Assembly (NCBI RefSeq): GCF_036169555.1
Contig: NZ_CP108032.1
Coordinates: 3,906,001-3,970,000, forward strand
From: Streptomyces sp. NBC_00306
GTDB taxonomy: Bacteria; Actinomycetota; Actinomycetes; Streptomycetales; Streptomycetaceae
Direction: 5' to 3'
Length of the DNA stretch: 64,000 nucleotides
Part shown: piece by piece, positions 32,094 to 40,091 of the stretch
Layout of the letters: every line of letters begins with the position of its first letter
Numbering within the stretch: position 1 is the first letter of the stretch
Notes under the pieces: model-generated
Told to the model about the DNA's origin: nothing
The model's input: the letters and a program-made list of their open reading frames with translations, nothing else
Databases searched by the model: none
Program-made: the position numbers and the translations under genes

Positions 32094-32912
32094 ATGGGAC
32101 TTCGCGCACAGGTACGGACGCGGGACGGCTGGGCCGTCCAGCACGCGGTCGTGACGGTCACCGACATGACCGGCGCACAGGTGCTGCGGGAGACGGCGGA
32201 CGCGGACGGCGCGGTGCGCTCGGCGGCCCCGCTGTCCGCGGGCGCCTACACGGTCGTCGTCACGGCGCTCGGTTACGCGCCGGCCGCGTCGACCGCGATG
32301 GTCACCGCGAGCGGGCGCGCCGAGATCGGCACGGTCGTACTGGCCCGCCAGGGCGGCGCCGAACTGCCACCGCCGGGCACCTGGTCCATCGACCCCGCCC
32401 ACTCCTCCGTGGGCGCGGTCGCCCAGCACCTCGGCATCTCCTCGGTGAGCGGCCGGTTCACCGACTTCGGCGGCCGGATCGCGATCGCGCCGGACCTCGG
32501 CTCCTCGCGGGTCGAGGCGGTGATCCGGGCGGCCACCATCGACACGGGCAACGGCCTGCGCGACAAGCACCTGCGCTCGCCGGACTTCCTGGACGTCGAG
32601 CAGTACCCGGAGATCGTCTACCGCAGCCACGGTCTGACACCGACCGGCACGGACCGCTGGACGGTGCACGGCGCGCTGTCCCTGCACGGTGTCGTACGGG
32701 ACGTGGACCTGGACCTCGCGTACCTCGGCACCGGCCCCGATCCGTGGGGCGGCGTCCGGGCGGCCTTCCGGGCGACCACCGAGCTGCACCGGGAGGACTT
32801 CGCGATGAACTACAACCAGGTGGTCCAGGCGGGGATCTCCGCGATCGGCACGACCCTCAAGATCGAGCTGGCGATCCAGGCGGTCCAGGGCGACGCGCTG
32901 CCGGGCGCCTGA
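32094..32912 (+). CDS. YceI-family protein with N-terminal carboxypeptidase-regulatory-like domain, no signal peptide
   Basis: The 272-residue protein has one transthyretin/Cna-B-like domain (residues 1-85, RTRDGWAVQHAVVTVTDMTG then GAYTVVVTALGYAPA). A YceI domain follows (about 98-268, GTWSIDPAHSSVGAVAQHLG; SPDFLDVEQYPEIVYRS; FAMNYNQV). YceI proteins are lipocalin-like barrels that bind polyisoprenoids, and those of Gram-negative bacteria are exported. This one begins directly with the Cna-like domain and has no signal peptide, so it should stay in the cytosol. The shared domain with the upstream exporter suggests the two touch. AAGGAGAG precedes the ATG. Confidence 0.88.
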   Translation: MGLRAQVRTRDGWAVQHAVVTVTDMTGAQVLRETADADGAVRSAAPLSAGAYTVVVTALGYAPAASTAMVTASGRAEIGTVVLARQGGAELPPPGTWSIDPAHSSVGAVAQHLGISSVSGRFTDFGGRIAIAPDLGSSRVEAVIRAATIDTGNGLRDKHLRSPDFLDVEQYPEIVYRSHGLTPTGTDRWTVHGALSLHGVVRDVDLDLAYLGTGPDPWGGVRAAFRATTELHREDFAMNYNQVVQAGISAIGTTLKIELAIQAVQGDALPGA

Positions 32913-32957
32913 GGATTGGGTCCCAAAGGACGGGCGCCCGAGGATTAGGCTGCGGCC

Positions 32958-33425
32958 ATGGCACCCAACATCGCCACCAACACCACGGTGGAACTGGACG
33001 AGTTGCTGGAGTTCGTACGCCCCCGGCACCGGGCGATCCTGCTGACGGCCCGTGCGGACGGGTCACCGCAGGGCTCCCCGCTCACGTGCGGGGTGGACGA
33101 CTCGGGCCGGATCGTGATGTCGACGTACCCCGAGCGCGCGAAGACCCGCAACGCGAAGCGGAATCCGCGGGTGAGTGTGATCGTCCTGTCGGACGACTGG
33201 GACGGGCCGTGGGTCCAGATCGACGGCGACGCGGAAGTCATCGACGCGCCGGACTCGGTGGAACCGCTGGTGGAGTACTTCCGCAACATCTCGGGGGAGC
33301 ATCCGGACTGGGCGGAGTACCGGGAGGCGATGCGGAAGCAGGGGAAGTCGATCATCCGGGTGACGCCGGGGCGGTGGGGGCCGATCGCGAAGGGCGGCTT
33401 CCCGGCCCGCCTCAGCGGCTCCTGA
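32958..33425 (+). CDS. PPOX-class F420-dependent reductase-like protein
   Basis: The 155-residue protein matches the small split beta-barrel group of F420-binding PPOX-class enzymes (Rv1155-like): HRAILLTARADGSPQGSPL (about 25-43), YPERAKTRNAKRNPRVSVIV (about 57-76) and a C-terminal TPGRWGPIAKGGFPAR. These may use F420H2 to reduce varied substrates. TAGGCT ends 6 nt before the ATG with no Shine-Dalgarno, so a leaderless, independent transcript is likely despite the short gap (45 nt) from the YceI gene. Confidence 0.85.
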   Translation: MAPNIATNTTVELDELLEFVRPRHRAILLTARADGSPQGSPLTCGVDDSGRIVMSTYPERAKTRNAKRNPRVSVIVLSDDWDGPWVQIDGDAEVIDAPDSVEPLVEYFRNISGEHPDWAEYREAMRKQGKSIIRVTPGRWGPIAKGGFPARLSGS

Positions 33426-33511
33426 GGGCGCTCCAGCCCCACCGAGCTGTGCGGGCCGCGGGCTGGCAGACGCGCATTCAGCAAGCCAGCCTCGCCGGGT
33501 TGTGCGGGCCG

Positions 33512-33636
33512 TTCCAGCCCCGCGGGTCTGTGCGGGCAAATCCAGCCCCGCGGGCATGGGGTGATCAGCCGGGCCATCCAAGCCCCGCCGGCGATTGAGG
33601 CGCGGGGTCCGGGGCAGAGCCCCGCAACGAGCCCGC
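33512..33636 (-). repeat. 125-bp intergenic duplication, copy 1 (dispersed-element family)
   Basis: Identical to 33792-33916 over the first 117 bases, with one mismatch (33629) in 125. On the minus strand it contains the same core as the 9.2-9.5 kb elements (TTGCGGGGCTCTGCCCCGGA then CGCGCCTCAATCGCCGGCG). Confidence 0.92.
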
Positions 33637-33791
33637 GCCACGAAGCCACCCCCCGCCCGGGACTGTCCCGCATGCCCTACGGGCATGTCCTCAATCGCCG
33701 GACGGGCTTGAAGTGAACGCCCTTGGCAGCACCTAGCCCCTTCGACTGGACCGGGTCAATCCGGCCTCGGGGCGGATGATCAGCCGGGCCA
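33637..33791. other. Spacer between the two duplicated elements
   Basis: No gene is seen. It contains a further short piece of the same repeat family (GGGACTGTCCCGCATGCCC and a GCCCGTCCGGCGATTGAGG-type complement, about 33658-33712). The whole 33426-33987 interval (about 560 nt) has no supported gene. Confidence 0.55.
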
Positions 33792-33916
33792 TTCCAGCCC
33801 CGCGGGTCTGTGCGGGCAAATCCAGCCCCGCGGGCATGGGGTGATCAGCCGGGCCATCCAAGCCCCGCCGGCGATTGAGGCGCGGGGTCCGGGGCAGAGC
33901 CCCGCAACAAGCCCGC
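33792..33916 (-). repeat. 125-bp intergenic duplication, copy 2
   Basis: Exact partner of 33512-33636, 280 bp further on. The near-perfect identity between neighbouring copies implies recent duplication or gene conversion. Confidence 0.92.
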
Positions 33917-33987
33917 AGGCTGAAGGTGCAGCCCCCTGACCGGCTCAGAGTCAGCCGCACGCGTGCGCAGCCGCACGCTCCGCTCCG

Positions 33988-34764
33988 TCACACCGCGCGA
34001 GCCACCATCGCTTCGATGCCCGCCACCAACAGCTCCAGCGCGAAGTCGAAGTCCCTCTCCCTCATCTCCGCCACCGTCTCCCCGCCCCGCGCCTTCATCA
34101 GTTCCGCCGCGTTTCCGAAATGCCGGCTGAAGTCCGGCTGTTCGCTGATCGAGCCCATCGCCTCGCGGAAGTACTCGTCCTGGCTCAGGCCCGCCGCCGC
34201 GCAGCGCTGGATGAAATGGCCCTCGATCGTGCCGAAGCCGTAGACGAACTGGAAGACCGCCGACAGCCCGCCCATCTGGCCGTGCGGCGGAAGTCCCGTG
34301 TTGCGCATGACCTCCTGGACCGCCAGCGAGAAGCCCATCGAGTGCGGGCCGATGTTCAGGAACGTGCCGATCAGCGCCGAGACCCACGGGTGGCGCACCA
34401 GCACCCCCCGGTACTCGACCGCCAGTGCGCGCAGCTGCCCGCGCCACTCGGACGCGTCGCCGACGTCGGGCAGCCGTACTTCCCCGAAGACCGCGTCCAG
34501 CGCCAGTTCCAGCAGGTCGTCCTTGGTGTCGACGTACCAGTACACGGACATCGCGGTGACATCGAGCTCGGCGGCCAGCCGGCGCATCGAGAACTTCGCC
34601 GCGCCCTCCGAGTCCAGCAGTCGTACCGTCGCGGCGATGATCTTCTCGCGGTCCAGGCCCGTCGGCTGGGCCGGTTTGCCGCCGGCGCGCCGGCCGGCCG
34701 GCTTGCCCTCCAGCCACACACTGGTCCGCGAAGGACCCTTCGCGCGGTCGGCCGCACCCACCAT
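33988..34764 (-). CDS. TetR-family repressor in operon with an MFS exporter
   Basis: The 258-residue protein has the TetR helix-turn-helix (LDREKIIAATVRLLDSEG then FSMRRLAAELDVTAMSVYWYV, about residues 37-80) and a TetR_C-type ligand domain (HPWVSALIGTFLNIGPHS, about 126-143). It follows the MFS gene by 34 nt on the same strand. ATG at 34764 is chosen over the longer frame because GAGGAGAG lies upstream. It should bind the 15-bp-arm palindrome ahead of the MFS gene and so control its own operon. Confidence 0.9.
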   Translation of the reverse strand: MVGAADRAKGPSRTSVWLEGKPAGRRAGGKPAQPTGLDREKIIAATVRLLDSEGAAKFSMRRLAAELDVTAMSVYWYVDTKDDLLELALDAVFGEVRLPDVGDASEWRGQLRALAVEYRGVLVRHPWVSALIGTFLNIGPHSMGFSLAVQEVMRNTGLPPHGQMGGLSAVFQFVYGFGTIEGHFIQRCAAAGLSQDEYFREAMGSISEQPDFSRHFGNAAELMKARGGETVAEMRERDFDFALELLVAGIEAMVARAV

Positions 34765-34798
34765 CGCGCCACTCTCCTCGACTCGCCCGCTCCCGATG

Positions 34799-36307
34799 CT
34801 ATGCCGCCGCCCGCACCTCGTCTGCACGCTCCGCCCGCCGCAGCAGCATCGCGGCCAGCAGACCGCCGGCCAGCACGGCCACCGCGCCGACCAGCTGGCT
34901 TGTCTCCAGGCCGGAGGCGAACGCGTCCGAGATCCGGGCCCGCTCGGCCGGGCTCCCGGCCGCCGCGAGGGCGGCGGGCAGCGAGACGGCGCCTGCCACC
35001 GCGGGAACGAGTGCGGCGAAGCGGGAGTTCAGTACCGCGCCGAGCACGGCGACGCCGAGGCCGTTGCCGAACTCGGCCAGCGTGCCGTTCACCCCCGCGC
35101 CCACGCCCGCCTTCTCCGGAGGGATGGCCCCCATGATCGCGTTGGCCATCGCCGGCATGGAGAGCGCCACTCCCGCGCCCATCGTCACCAGGCCGAGCAG
35201 CATCCCGCCGTATCCGTCGGCGCCGAGGAGCGCGATCGACGCGAGGCCGGCCGACACCAGGGTCATACCGACGGCGATGGTCCCCGGGGTGCCGATCCTC
35301 GGCAGCAGCCGGGCTCCCACGCCGGTCAGATTGAGCGCGACGACGGTGAGCGCCAGGGGAGCGGTGCGCAGACCCGCGTCCAGCGGCCCGTATCCGAGCA
35401 CGAACTGCAGATGCTGGGTGAGCAGGAACAGCGAGCCGCCCATGCCGAACGCGACGAGGATCGCCCCCGCGACCGCCCCGATGAACCGCTGGTTGCGGAA
35501 GAAGTGCATGTCCAGCATCGGATGCGGGATCCGCAGTTCCCACAGGACGAACACGCCGAGCACCAGGACACCGGTCGCCGCCGATGCCACGACCTGCGTC
35601 GAGGTCCAGCCGTGCTCGGGCCCGGAGATGATCGCGTACACGACGGCGGTCATACCGATCGTGGAGAGCAGCGCGCCAAGCAGGTCCGGCCGGTCGCCCT
35701 GCGGGTTCTTGGACTCCGGTACGAGGGCGATGACCGCGAACAGACCGATGGCCACCACGGGGATGTTGACCAGGAAGATCGCGCCCCACCAGAAGTGGTC
35801 GAGCATGACCCCACCGATCAGCGGACCGGCCGCGAACCCGAGGGAGTTGACGGTGGACCACAGGCCGATGGCCTTGACGCGCTCGGTGTCGTCGAAGATC
35901 TGCACGACCACGGCGAGGGTGGTGGTCATCAGCAGCGCACCGCCGACGCCCATACCGGCGCGTGCGGCGATCAGCTGGGTGGAGGACTGGGCGAGCCCGG
36001 CGGTGAGTGAGCCGATGCCGAACAGCGCGAGCCCTGCCACCAGCATCTTCTTGCGCCCGTAGCGGTCGGCCGCGTTGCCCGCGGTGAGCAGCAGGCCGGA
36101 CTGCACGAGTGAGTAGGCGTTGATCATCCACTGGATGTCGGCGGTGGAGGCGTCGAGTTCCCGTGTGAGGGAGGGGATGGCGACGCTCAGGACGGTGTTG
36201 TCGAGCAGCACCGTGAGCTGGGCGAGGCAGATCACGCCGAGGATGATCCAGCGCTGCGGATGGCGGCCCGGGAGGGCGGTGCCGGTCTCGGTGGCCGTGG
36301 CCGTCAT
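34799..36307 (-). CDS. DHA2-type MFS exporter (14-TM)
   Basis: The 502-residue protein has about 14 membrane helices with DHA2 motifs: LLDNTVLSVAIPSLTRELDA in helix 1, LLTAGNAADRYGRKKMLVAG (motif A), and GPLIGGVMLDHFWW (motif C). It is similar in plan to the exporter at 13121-14731 but lacks its charged C-terminal repeat tail. ATG at 36307 has AAGGAG 5 nt upstream. The operator palindrome lies directly upstream and the TetR gene directly downstream. Confidence 0.93.
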   Translation of the reverse strand: MTATATETGTALPGRHPQRWIILGVICLAQLTVLLDNTVLSVAIPSLTRELDASTADIQWMINAYSLVQSGLLLTAGNAADRYGRKKMLVAGLALFGIGSLTAGLAQSSTQLIAARAGMGVGGALLMTTTLAVVVQIFDDTERVKAIGLWSTVNSLGFAAGPLIGGVMLDHFWWGAIFLVNIPVVAIGLFAVIALVPESKNPQGDRPDLLGALLSTIGMTAVVYAIISGPEHGWTSTQVVASAATGVLVLGVFVLWELRIPHPMLDMHFFRNQRFIGAVAGAILVAFGMGGSLFLLTQHLQFVLGYGPLDAGLRTAPLALTVVALNLTGVGARLLPRIGTPGTIAVGMTLVSAGLASIALLGADGYGGMLLGLVTMGAGVALSMPAMANAIMGAIPPEKAGVGAGVNGTLAEFGNGLGVAVLGAVLNSRFAALVPAVAGAVSLPAALAAAGSPAERARISDAFASGLETSQLVGAVAVLAGGLLAAMLLRRAERADEVRAAA

Positions 36308-36317
36308 ACGCACTCCT

Positions 36318-36353
36318 TGTACGGTGTACGGGGGATATCCCGTACACCGTACA
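36318..36353. promoter_or_regulatory. Long perfect palindrome, operator of the MFS-tetR operon
   Basis: Arms TGTACGGTGTACGGG and CCCGTACACCGTACA (15 bp each, perfect) flank a 6-nt spacer, 11 nt upstream of the MFS start. Within each arm GTACGGTGTAC is itself nearly symmetric, so two dimers could bind. A further half-site (TTACGCCGTACAG) lies at about 36364-36376. Confidence 0.88.
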
Positions 36354-36392
36354 GCAAACTCCCTTACGCCGTACAGCGACCCTGAACTGGCA

Positions 36393-38648
36393 CTACTTCT
36401 CGGCGGTCAGGTCGTACAGGGTCGTGCCGCCCACGGTCACCTCCGTGAAGGTCGACTCGATCCACGAGGTGATCGCGGAGCTGCTGTTGCCACCGGGCCC
36501 GCCGCCTTGTCCGCCCCCCTGGCCGCCCTGGCCGCCCTGGCCGCCCGCGACGAAGTAGTGGATCTTCCCTGCGGCGACGTACTCCTTGAACTGCGCGAGC
36601 GTCGGGGACGGGTCGCTGCCGTTGAAGCCGCCGATCGCCATCACCGGCTCACCGCTGGCGAGTTGGTAGCCGGCCGCGTTCTGGGAGCCGATGGCCGCGG
36701 CGGCCCAGGTGTAGTCGCCCGCGTTCTGCCGCAGTGTCGCCTCGGCCTCGGAGCTCACGGTCGCTCCGTTGAGCAGGCCGCCCATGCCGCCTCCCCCGCC
36801 TCCCCCGCCGCCCTCGCGAGCGCCGCCGTCGCCCGCACCGCCGGGCCCCATGCCCTGGCGCTGCGCCGGACCGCCCTGCCCGGGAAGGCCGTTCGGGGGC
36901 TGAGCCGCCCCGCCACCGGGACCTCCCTGTTGTCCCTGGCCCTGCTGCCCCGGCGGCACCCGTCCACCGTCGCCGCCCGGCCCGGCGGCGCGCATGCCCC
37001 CACCGCCCCGCGCCGCCGCGGGACCGGCGGTCACGATCGAGCCGGCGTGCCCCTCGTTCACGGTCGTGAGGGAGTACGCCACCGGTCCGGCCAATGCCGC
37101 GACCAGGGCAAGCGCCGCCGCGCCCAGCGACAGCCGGGGTCCCCGCCGGCCCGCACGCCCCGCGAGCAGAAGCCCTGCCGCAGCCGCCAGGCCGCCGATG
37201 AGCACCGCCCAGCGCAGCCACGGCAGATAGTCGGGGGTCCGGCCGAGCAGGGTGAAGGACCACACGGTTGTCACCGCGACCGTCACGATCAGTGCCGCCG
37301 AGGCCGCGAACGCGTGCCGTTCCTCCCACAGGACGGTGACGCCCATGCCGACCAGGGCCGCGATGGAGGGGGCCAGCGCCACCGTGTAGTACTCGTGGAA
37401 GATCCCCGCCATGAAGCTGAAGACCGCCGCGGTCATCAGCAGCGAACCGCCCCACACCAGGAACGCCGACCGCGCGGTGTCCGTCCGCCCGGCCCGCGAG
37501 GTGACGACGAGACCCGCGACGAGCAGCAGCAGGGCCGCGGGCAGCAGCCAGGAGATCTGGCCGCCGATCGACGCGTCGAACATCCGGCCGATGCCGCTGC
37601 TCCCCCAGCGGCCCCCGCCACCACCACCGCCGCCGCCCACACTGCCGACCTCGTCGCCGTTGATCCGGCCGAGGCCGTTGTAGCCGAAGGTCAGCTCCAG
37701 GAAGCTGTTGTTCTGGGAGCCGCCGATGTACGGGCGCGAGGAAGCGGGCCACAGCTCGACGATCGCCACCCACCAGCCGCCCGCGGCGACGATCGCGAGC
37801 CCGCCGAGGGCGAGCTGGCCGAGCCGGCGCCGCAGCGTCGTCGGCGCGCACACCGCGTACACCAGTGCCAGGGGCGGCAGGATCAGGAACGCCTGGAGGG
37901 TCTTGGTCAGGAACGCGAACCCGATCGCCACACCCGCCCCGACCAGCCATGTCGTCCGCGCACCCTCCAGCGCACGCAGCACGCAGTAGACGGCGACCGT
38001 CATCAGCAACGCCAGCAGCGCGTCGGGGTTGTTGAAGCGGAACATCAGCGCGGCGACGGGCGTCACGGCCAGCACGGCGCCCGCGATCAGCCCGGCCGCG
38101 GGAGTGAAGCGCCGGCGCACCGCCGCGTACACCACCGCCACTGTGCCGACCCCCATCAGCACCTCCGGCACCAGGATCTGCCAGGAGCCGAGCCCGAAGA
38201 GCCGTACGGACAGGGCCATCGGCCACAGCGCGGCCGGGGGCTTGTCCACGGTGATCGAGTTCGCGGCGTCCGAGGACCCGAAGAAGAAGGCCTTCCAGCT
38301 CTCGCTGCCCGCCTGGACGGCGGCGGAGTAGAAGGAGTTGGCGTAGCCGGACGCGGTCAGGTCGTAGCTGTAGAGCACCGCCGTGACGAGCAGCAGACCG
38401 ACGAAGGCAGGGCGTACCCAGGGGGCGTCACCGGCCCGGCCGCGCCACAGCCGGGCTGCCGTCCGGGCTCCCCGTCCGCCGGCCGCATGTCCGCCGCCGG
38501 GTGGTCCCCCGCGTCCGGGGCCTCCCTGCGCGGGCCCGGCCACCAGGCCGTCGGGACCGGACGCGTTGCCGGGCGGATCGCCAAGCGCATTGCCGGGCGC
38601 ATTGCCGGGCGGGGGAGGGTAGGCGTGGCTGTCGTGTGTCGTCGTCAT
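36393..38648 (-). CDS. GT39/ArnT-like polyprenyl-phosphate-dependent membrane glycosyltransferase
   Basis: The 751-residue protein has a disordered Pro/Gly-rich N-terminus (1-80), then a first membrane helix and a luminal loop with the likely catalytic acid region (YANSFYSAAVQAGSESWKAF, SITVDKPPAALWPMALSVRL, about 110-165). About ten further helices and a C-terminal extracellular domain with two long Gly-rich stretches follow (about 580-650 and 715-735). This fits the GT39/ArnT/PMT-like GT-C group, which transfers a sugar from a polyprenyl phosphate to a target outside the membrane. Its start overlaps the stop of the GT2 gene by 4 nt (ATGA). The GT2 protein probably makes the polyprenyl-phosphate sugar that this enzyme uses. 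Confidence 0.88.
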   Translation of the reverse strand: MTTTHDSHAYPPPPGNAPGNALGDPPGNASGPDGLVAGPAQGGPGRGGPPGGGHAAGGRGARTAARLWRGRAGDAPWVRPAFVGLLLVTAVLYSYDLTASGYANSFYSAAVQAGSESWKAFFFGSSDAANSITVDKPPAALWPMALSVRLFGLGSWQILVPEVLMGVGTVAVVYAAVRRRFTPAAGLIAGAVLAVTPVAALMFRFNNPDALLALLMTVAVYCVLRALEGARTTWLVGAGVAIGFAFLTKTLQAFLILPPLALVYAVCAPTTLRRRLGQLALGGLAIVAAGGWWVAIVELWPASSRPYIGGSQNNSFLELTFGYNGLGRINGDEVGSVGGGGGGGGGRWGSSGIGRMFDASIGGQISWLLPAALLLLVAGLVVTSRAGRTDTARSAFLVWGGSLLMTAAVFSFMAGIFHEYYTVALAPSIAALVGMGVTVLWEERHAFAASAALIVTVAVTTVWSFTLLGRTPDYLPWLRWAVLIGGLAAAAGLLLAGRAGRRGPRLSLGAAALALVAALAGPVAYSLTTVNEGHAGSIVTAGPAAARGGGGMRAAGPGGDGGRVPPGQQGQGQQGGPGGGAAQPPNGLPGQGGPAQRQGMGPGGAGDGGAREGGGGGGGGGMGGLLNGATVSSEAEATLRQNAGDYTWAAAAIGSQNAAGYQLASGEPVMAIGGFNGSDPSPTLAQFKEYVAAGKIHYFVAGGQGGQGGQGGGQGGGPGGNSSSAITSWIESTFTEVTVGGTTLYDLTAEK

Positions 38649-40066
38649 CGTGCGGCCCTCGGGTCGTTGTCGTGCGGGACGGCGCGCAGCTGCGCGGTGT
38701 CGTCCCAGGTGTGGTCGGAGAAGGCACATGCGTCCGGCGCGCGGTCCGGGAATCCCCGCGGCCGCGGTCCCTCATCGGGTTCCGGGACCGCCCACGTCCG
38801 GGATGCCTCACCCCGTGCCGGCGCCCCCCGCCGGTCCGGGAACACCCATGCCCGGAAGAGCAGAAAGCGCAGCACCGTCGCCGCCAGGTTCGCCGCGATC
38901 AGCACCGCCAGTTCGGTGCCGTGCGAGGCATCGCCTGCGGCCGCGTCCAGCGCCGCCAGCGAACCGCTCGTCAGCGCGAGCCCGATGGCGAACACGACCA
39001 GGCCCTGCGCCTGGTGCCGTACCGCTCGGTCCCGCCCCCGCACACCGAAGGTGAGCCGCCGGTTGGCCGCCGTGTTGGCGATCGCCGACAGCAGCAGCGC
39101 GCCTGCGTTGGCCGTCTGCGGGCCGGCTCCCAGCCGGAACGCGGAGTACAGCAGCAGATAGAGCAGCGTGGAGAGCGCGCCCACCGCGCAGAAGCCGACC
39201 AGCTGACGCGCCAGCGAGCCGGGCACCCCGCTGAGCTGCCGGTCGCGCGGGTCGTCGCCGAAGGGGCGGGCCAGCCGGTCCAGCGGCAGCGCGCCGACCG
39301 CCAGGGCCCGTCCCACCCGCCAGACGCCCTTGAGGTCCTCGGTCGCCGTGCTCACGATGTGCACGGTCGAGTCCGGGTCGTCCACCCAGTCGACCGGCAC
39401 CTCGTGGATGCGCAGTCCGGCGCGCTCTGCCAGCACCAGCAGCTCGGTGTCGAAGAACCAGCCGGTGTCCTCGACCATCGGCAGCAGCCGCTCGGCGACT
39501 TCGCGCCGTATCGCCTTGAACCCGCACTGGGCGTCCGAGAACCGCGCGGCGAGCGAGCCGCGCAGAATCAGGTTGTAGGCCCGCGAGATGAACTCCCGCT
39601 TCGGCCCGCGCACCACCCGCGACGAGCGGGCCAGCCGTGAGCCGATGGCGAGATCCGAGTGCCCGGAGATCAGCGGGGCGACGAGCGGAAGCAGCGCGTT
39701 GAGGTCGGTGGACAGATCGACGTCCATGTAGGCGAGTACGGGGGCATCGGAGTGCGACCAGACGGTCCGCAGGGCCCGCCCCCGCCCCTTCTCCTCCAGC
39801 CGGTACGACCGCACCTCGGGGACGGTCGCCGCGAGTTCGGCCGCCACCCGGGGCGTGCTGTCGGTGCTCGCGTTGTCGGCGACGGTGATGCGGAAGCCGT
39901 ACGGGAAGGTCCGCGCGAGGTGTTCGCGCAGCCGCAGCACGCATCTTTCGAGGTCGGCCTCCTCGTTGTAGACCGGGATCACGACGTCGAGTACGGGCGG
40001 CCCGGCCGTGCCGGCGAGCAGATGCTCCCGGGCCGGCAGGGTTCCCTCTGGGATGTCGGTTCGCAT
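38645..40066 (-). CDS. GT2 polyprenyl-phosphate sugar synthase fused to a GtrA-like membrane domain
   Basis: The 473-residue protein has an N-terminal GT2 (GT-A) domain: LDVVIPVYNEEADLERCV (26-43), YMDVDLSTDLNALLP with the DxD motif (about 112-126), and FSDAQCGFKAIRREV (about 176-190). A four-helix GtrA-like domain follows (about 285-415, FCAVGALSTLLYLLLYSAF). GT2 members of this kind make polyprenyl-phosphate glucose or mannose, and GtrA domains are thought to flip or anchor the lipid-linked sugar. The fusion plus the translationally coupled GT39 gene suggests a complete cell-surface glycosylation step. Confidence 0.9.
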   Translation of the reverse strand: MRTDIPEGTLPAREHLLAGTAGPPVLDVVIPVYNEEADLERCVLRLREHLARTFPYGFRITVADNASTDSTPRVAAELAATVPEVRSYRLEEKGRGRALRTVWSHSDAPVLAYMDVDLSTDLNALLPLVAPLISGHSDLAIGSRLARSSRVVRGPKREFISRAYNLILRGSLAARFSDAQCGFKAIRREVAERLLPMVEDTGWFFDTELLVLAERAGLRIHEVPVDWVDDPDSTVHIVSTATEDLKGVWRVGRALAVGALPLDRLARPFGDDPRDRQLSGVPGSLARQLVGFCAVGALSTLLYLLLYSAFRLGAGPQTANAGALLLSAIANTAANRRLTFGVRGRDRAVRHQAQGLVVFAIGLALTSGSLAALDAAAGDASHGTELAVLIAANLAATVLRFLLFRAWVFPDRRGAPARGEASRTWAVPEPDEGPRPRGFPDRAPDACAFSDHTWDDTAQLRAVPHDNDPRAAR

Positions 40067-40091
40067 GTCACGACACTCGTCAGGAGGGCTG

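Noticed and set aside
30264..33029. 921-residue minus-strand open frame opposite the MFS-Cna and YceI genes
   Set aside because: Low-complexity antisense product of high-GC coding DNA; the plus-strand genes have domains, ribosome binding sites and operators.
36120..39161. 1013-residue plus-strand open frame opposite the glycosyltransferase genes
   Set aside because: Shadow of two membrane glycosyltransferase genes; composition is Arg/His/Gly-rich and lacks hydrophobic or catalytic features.
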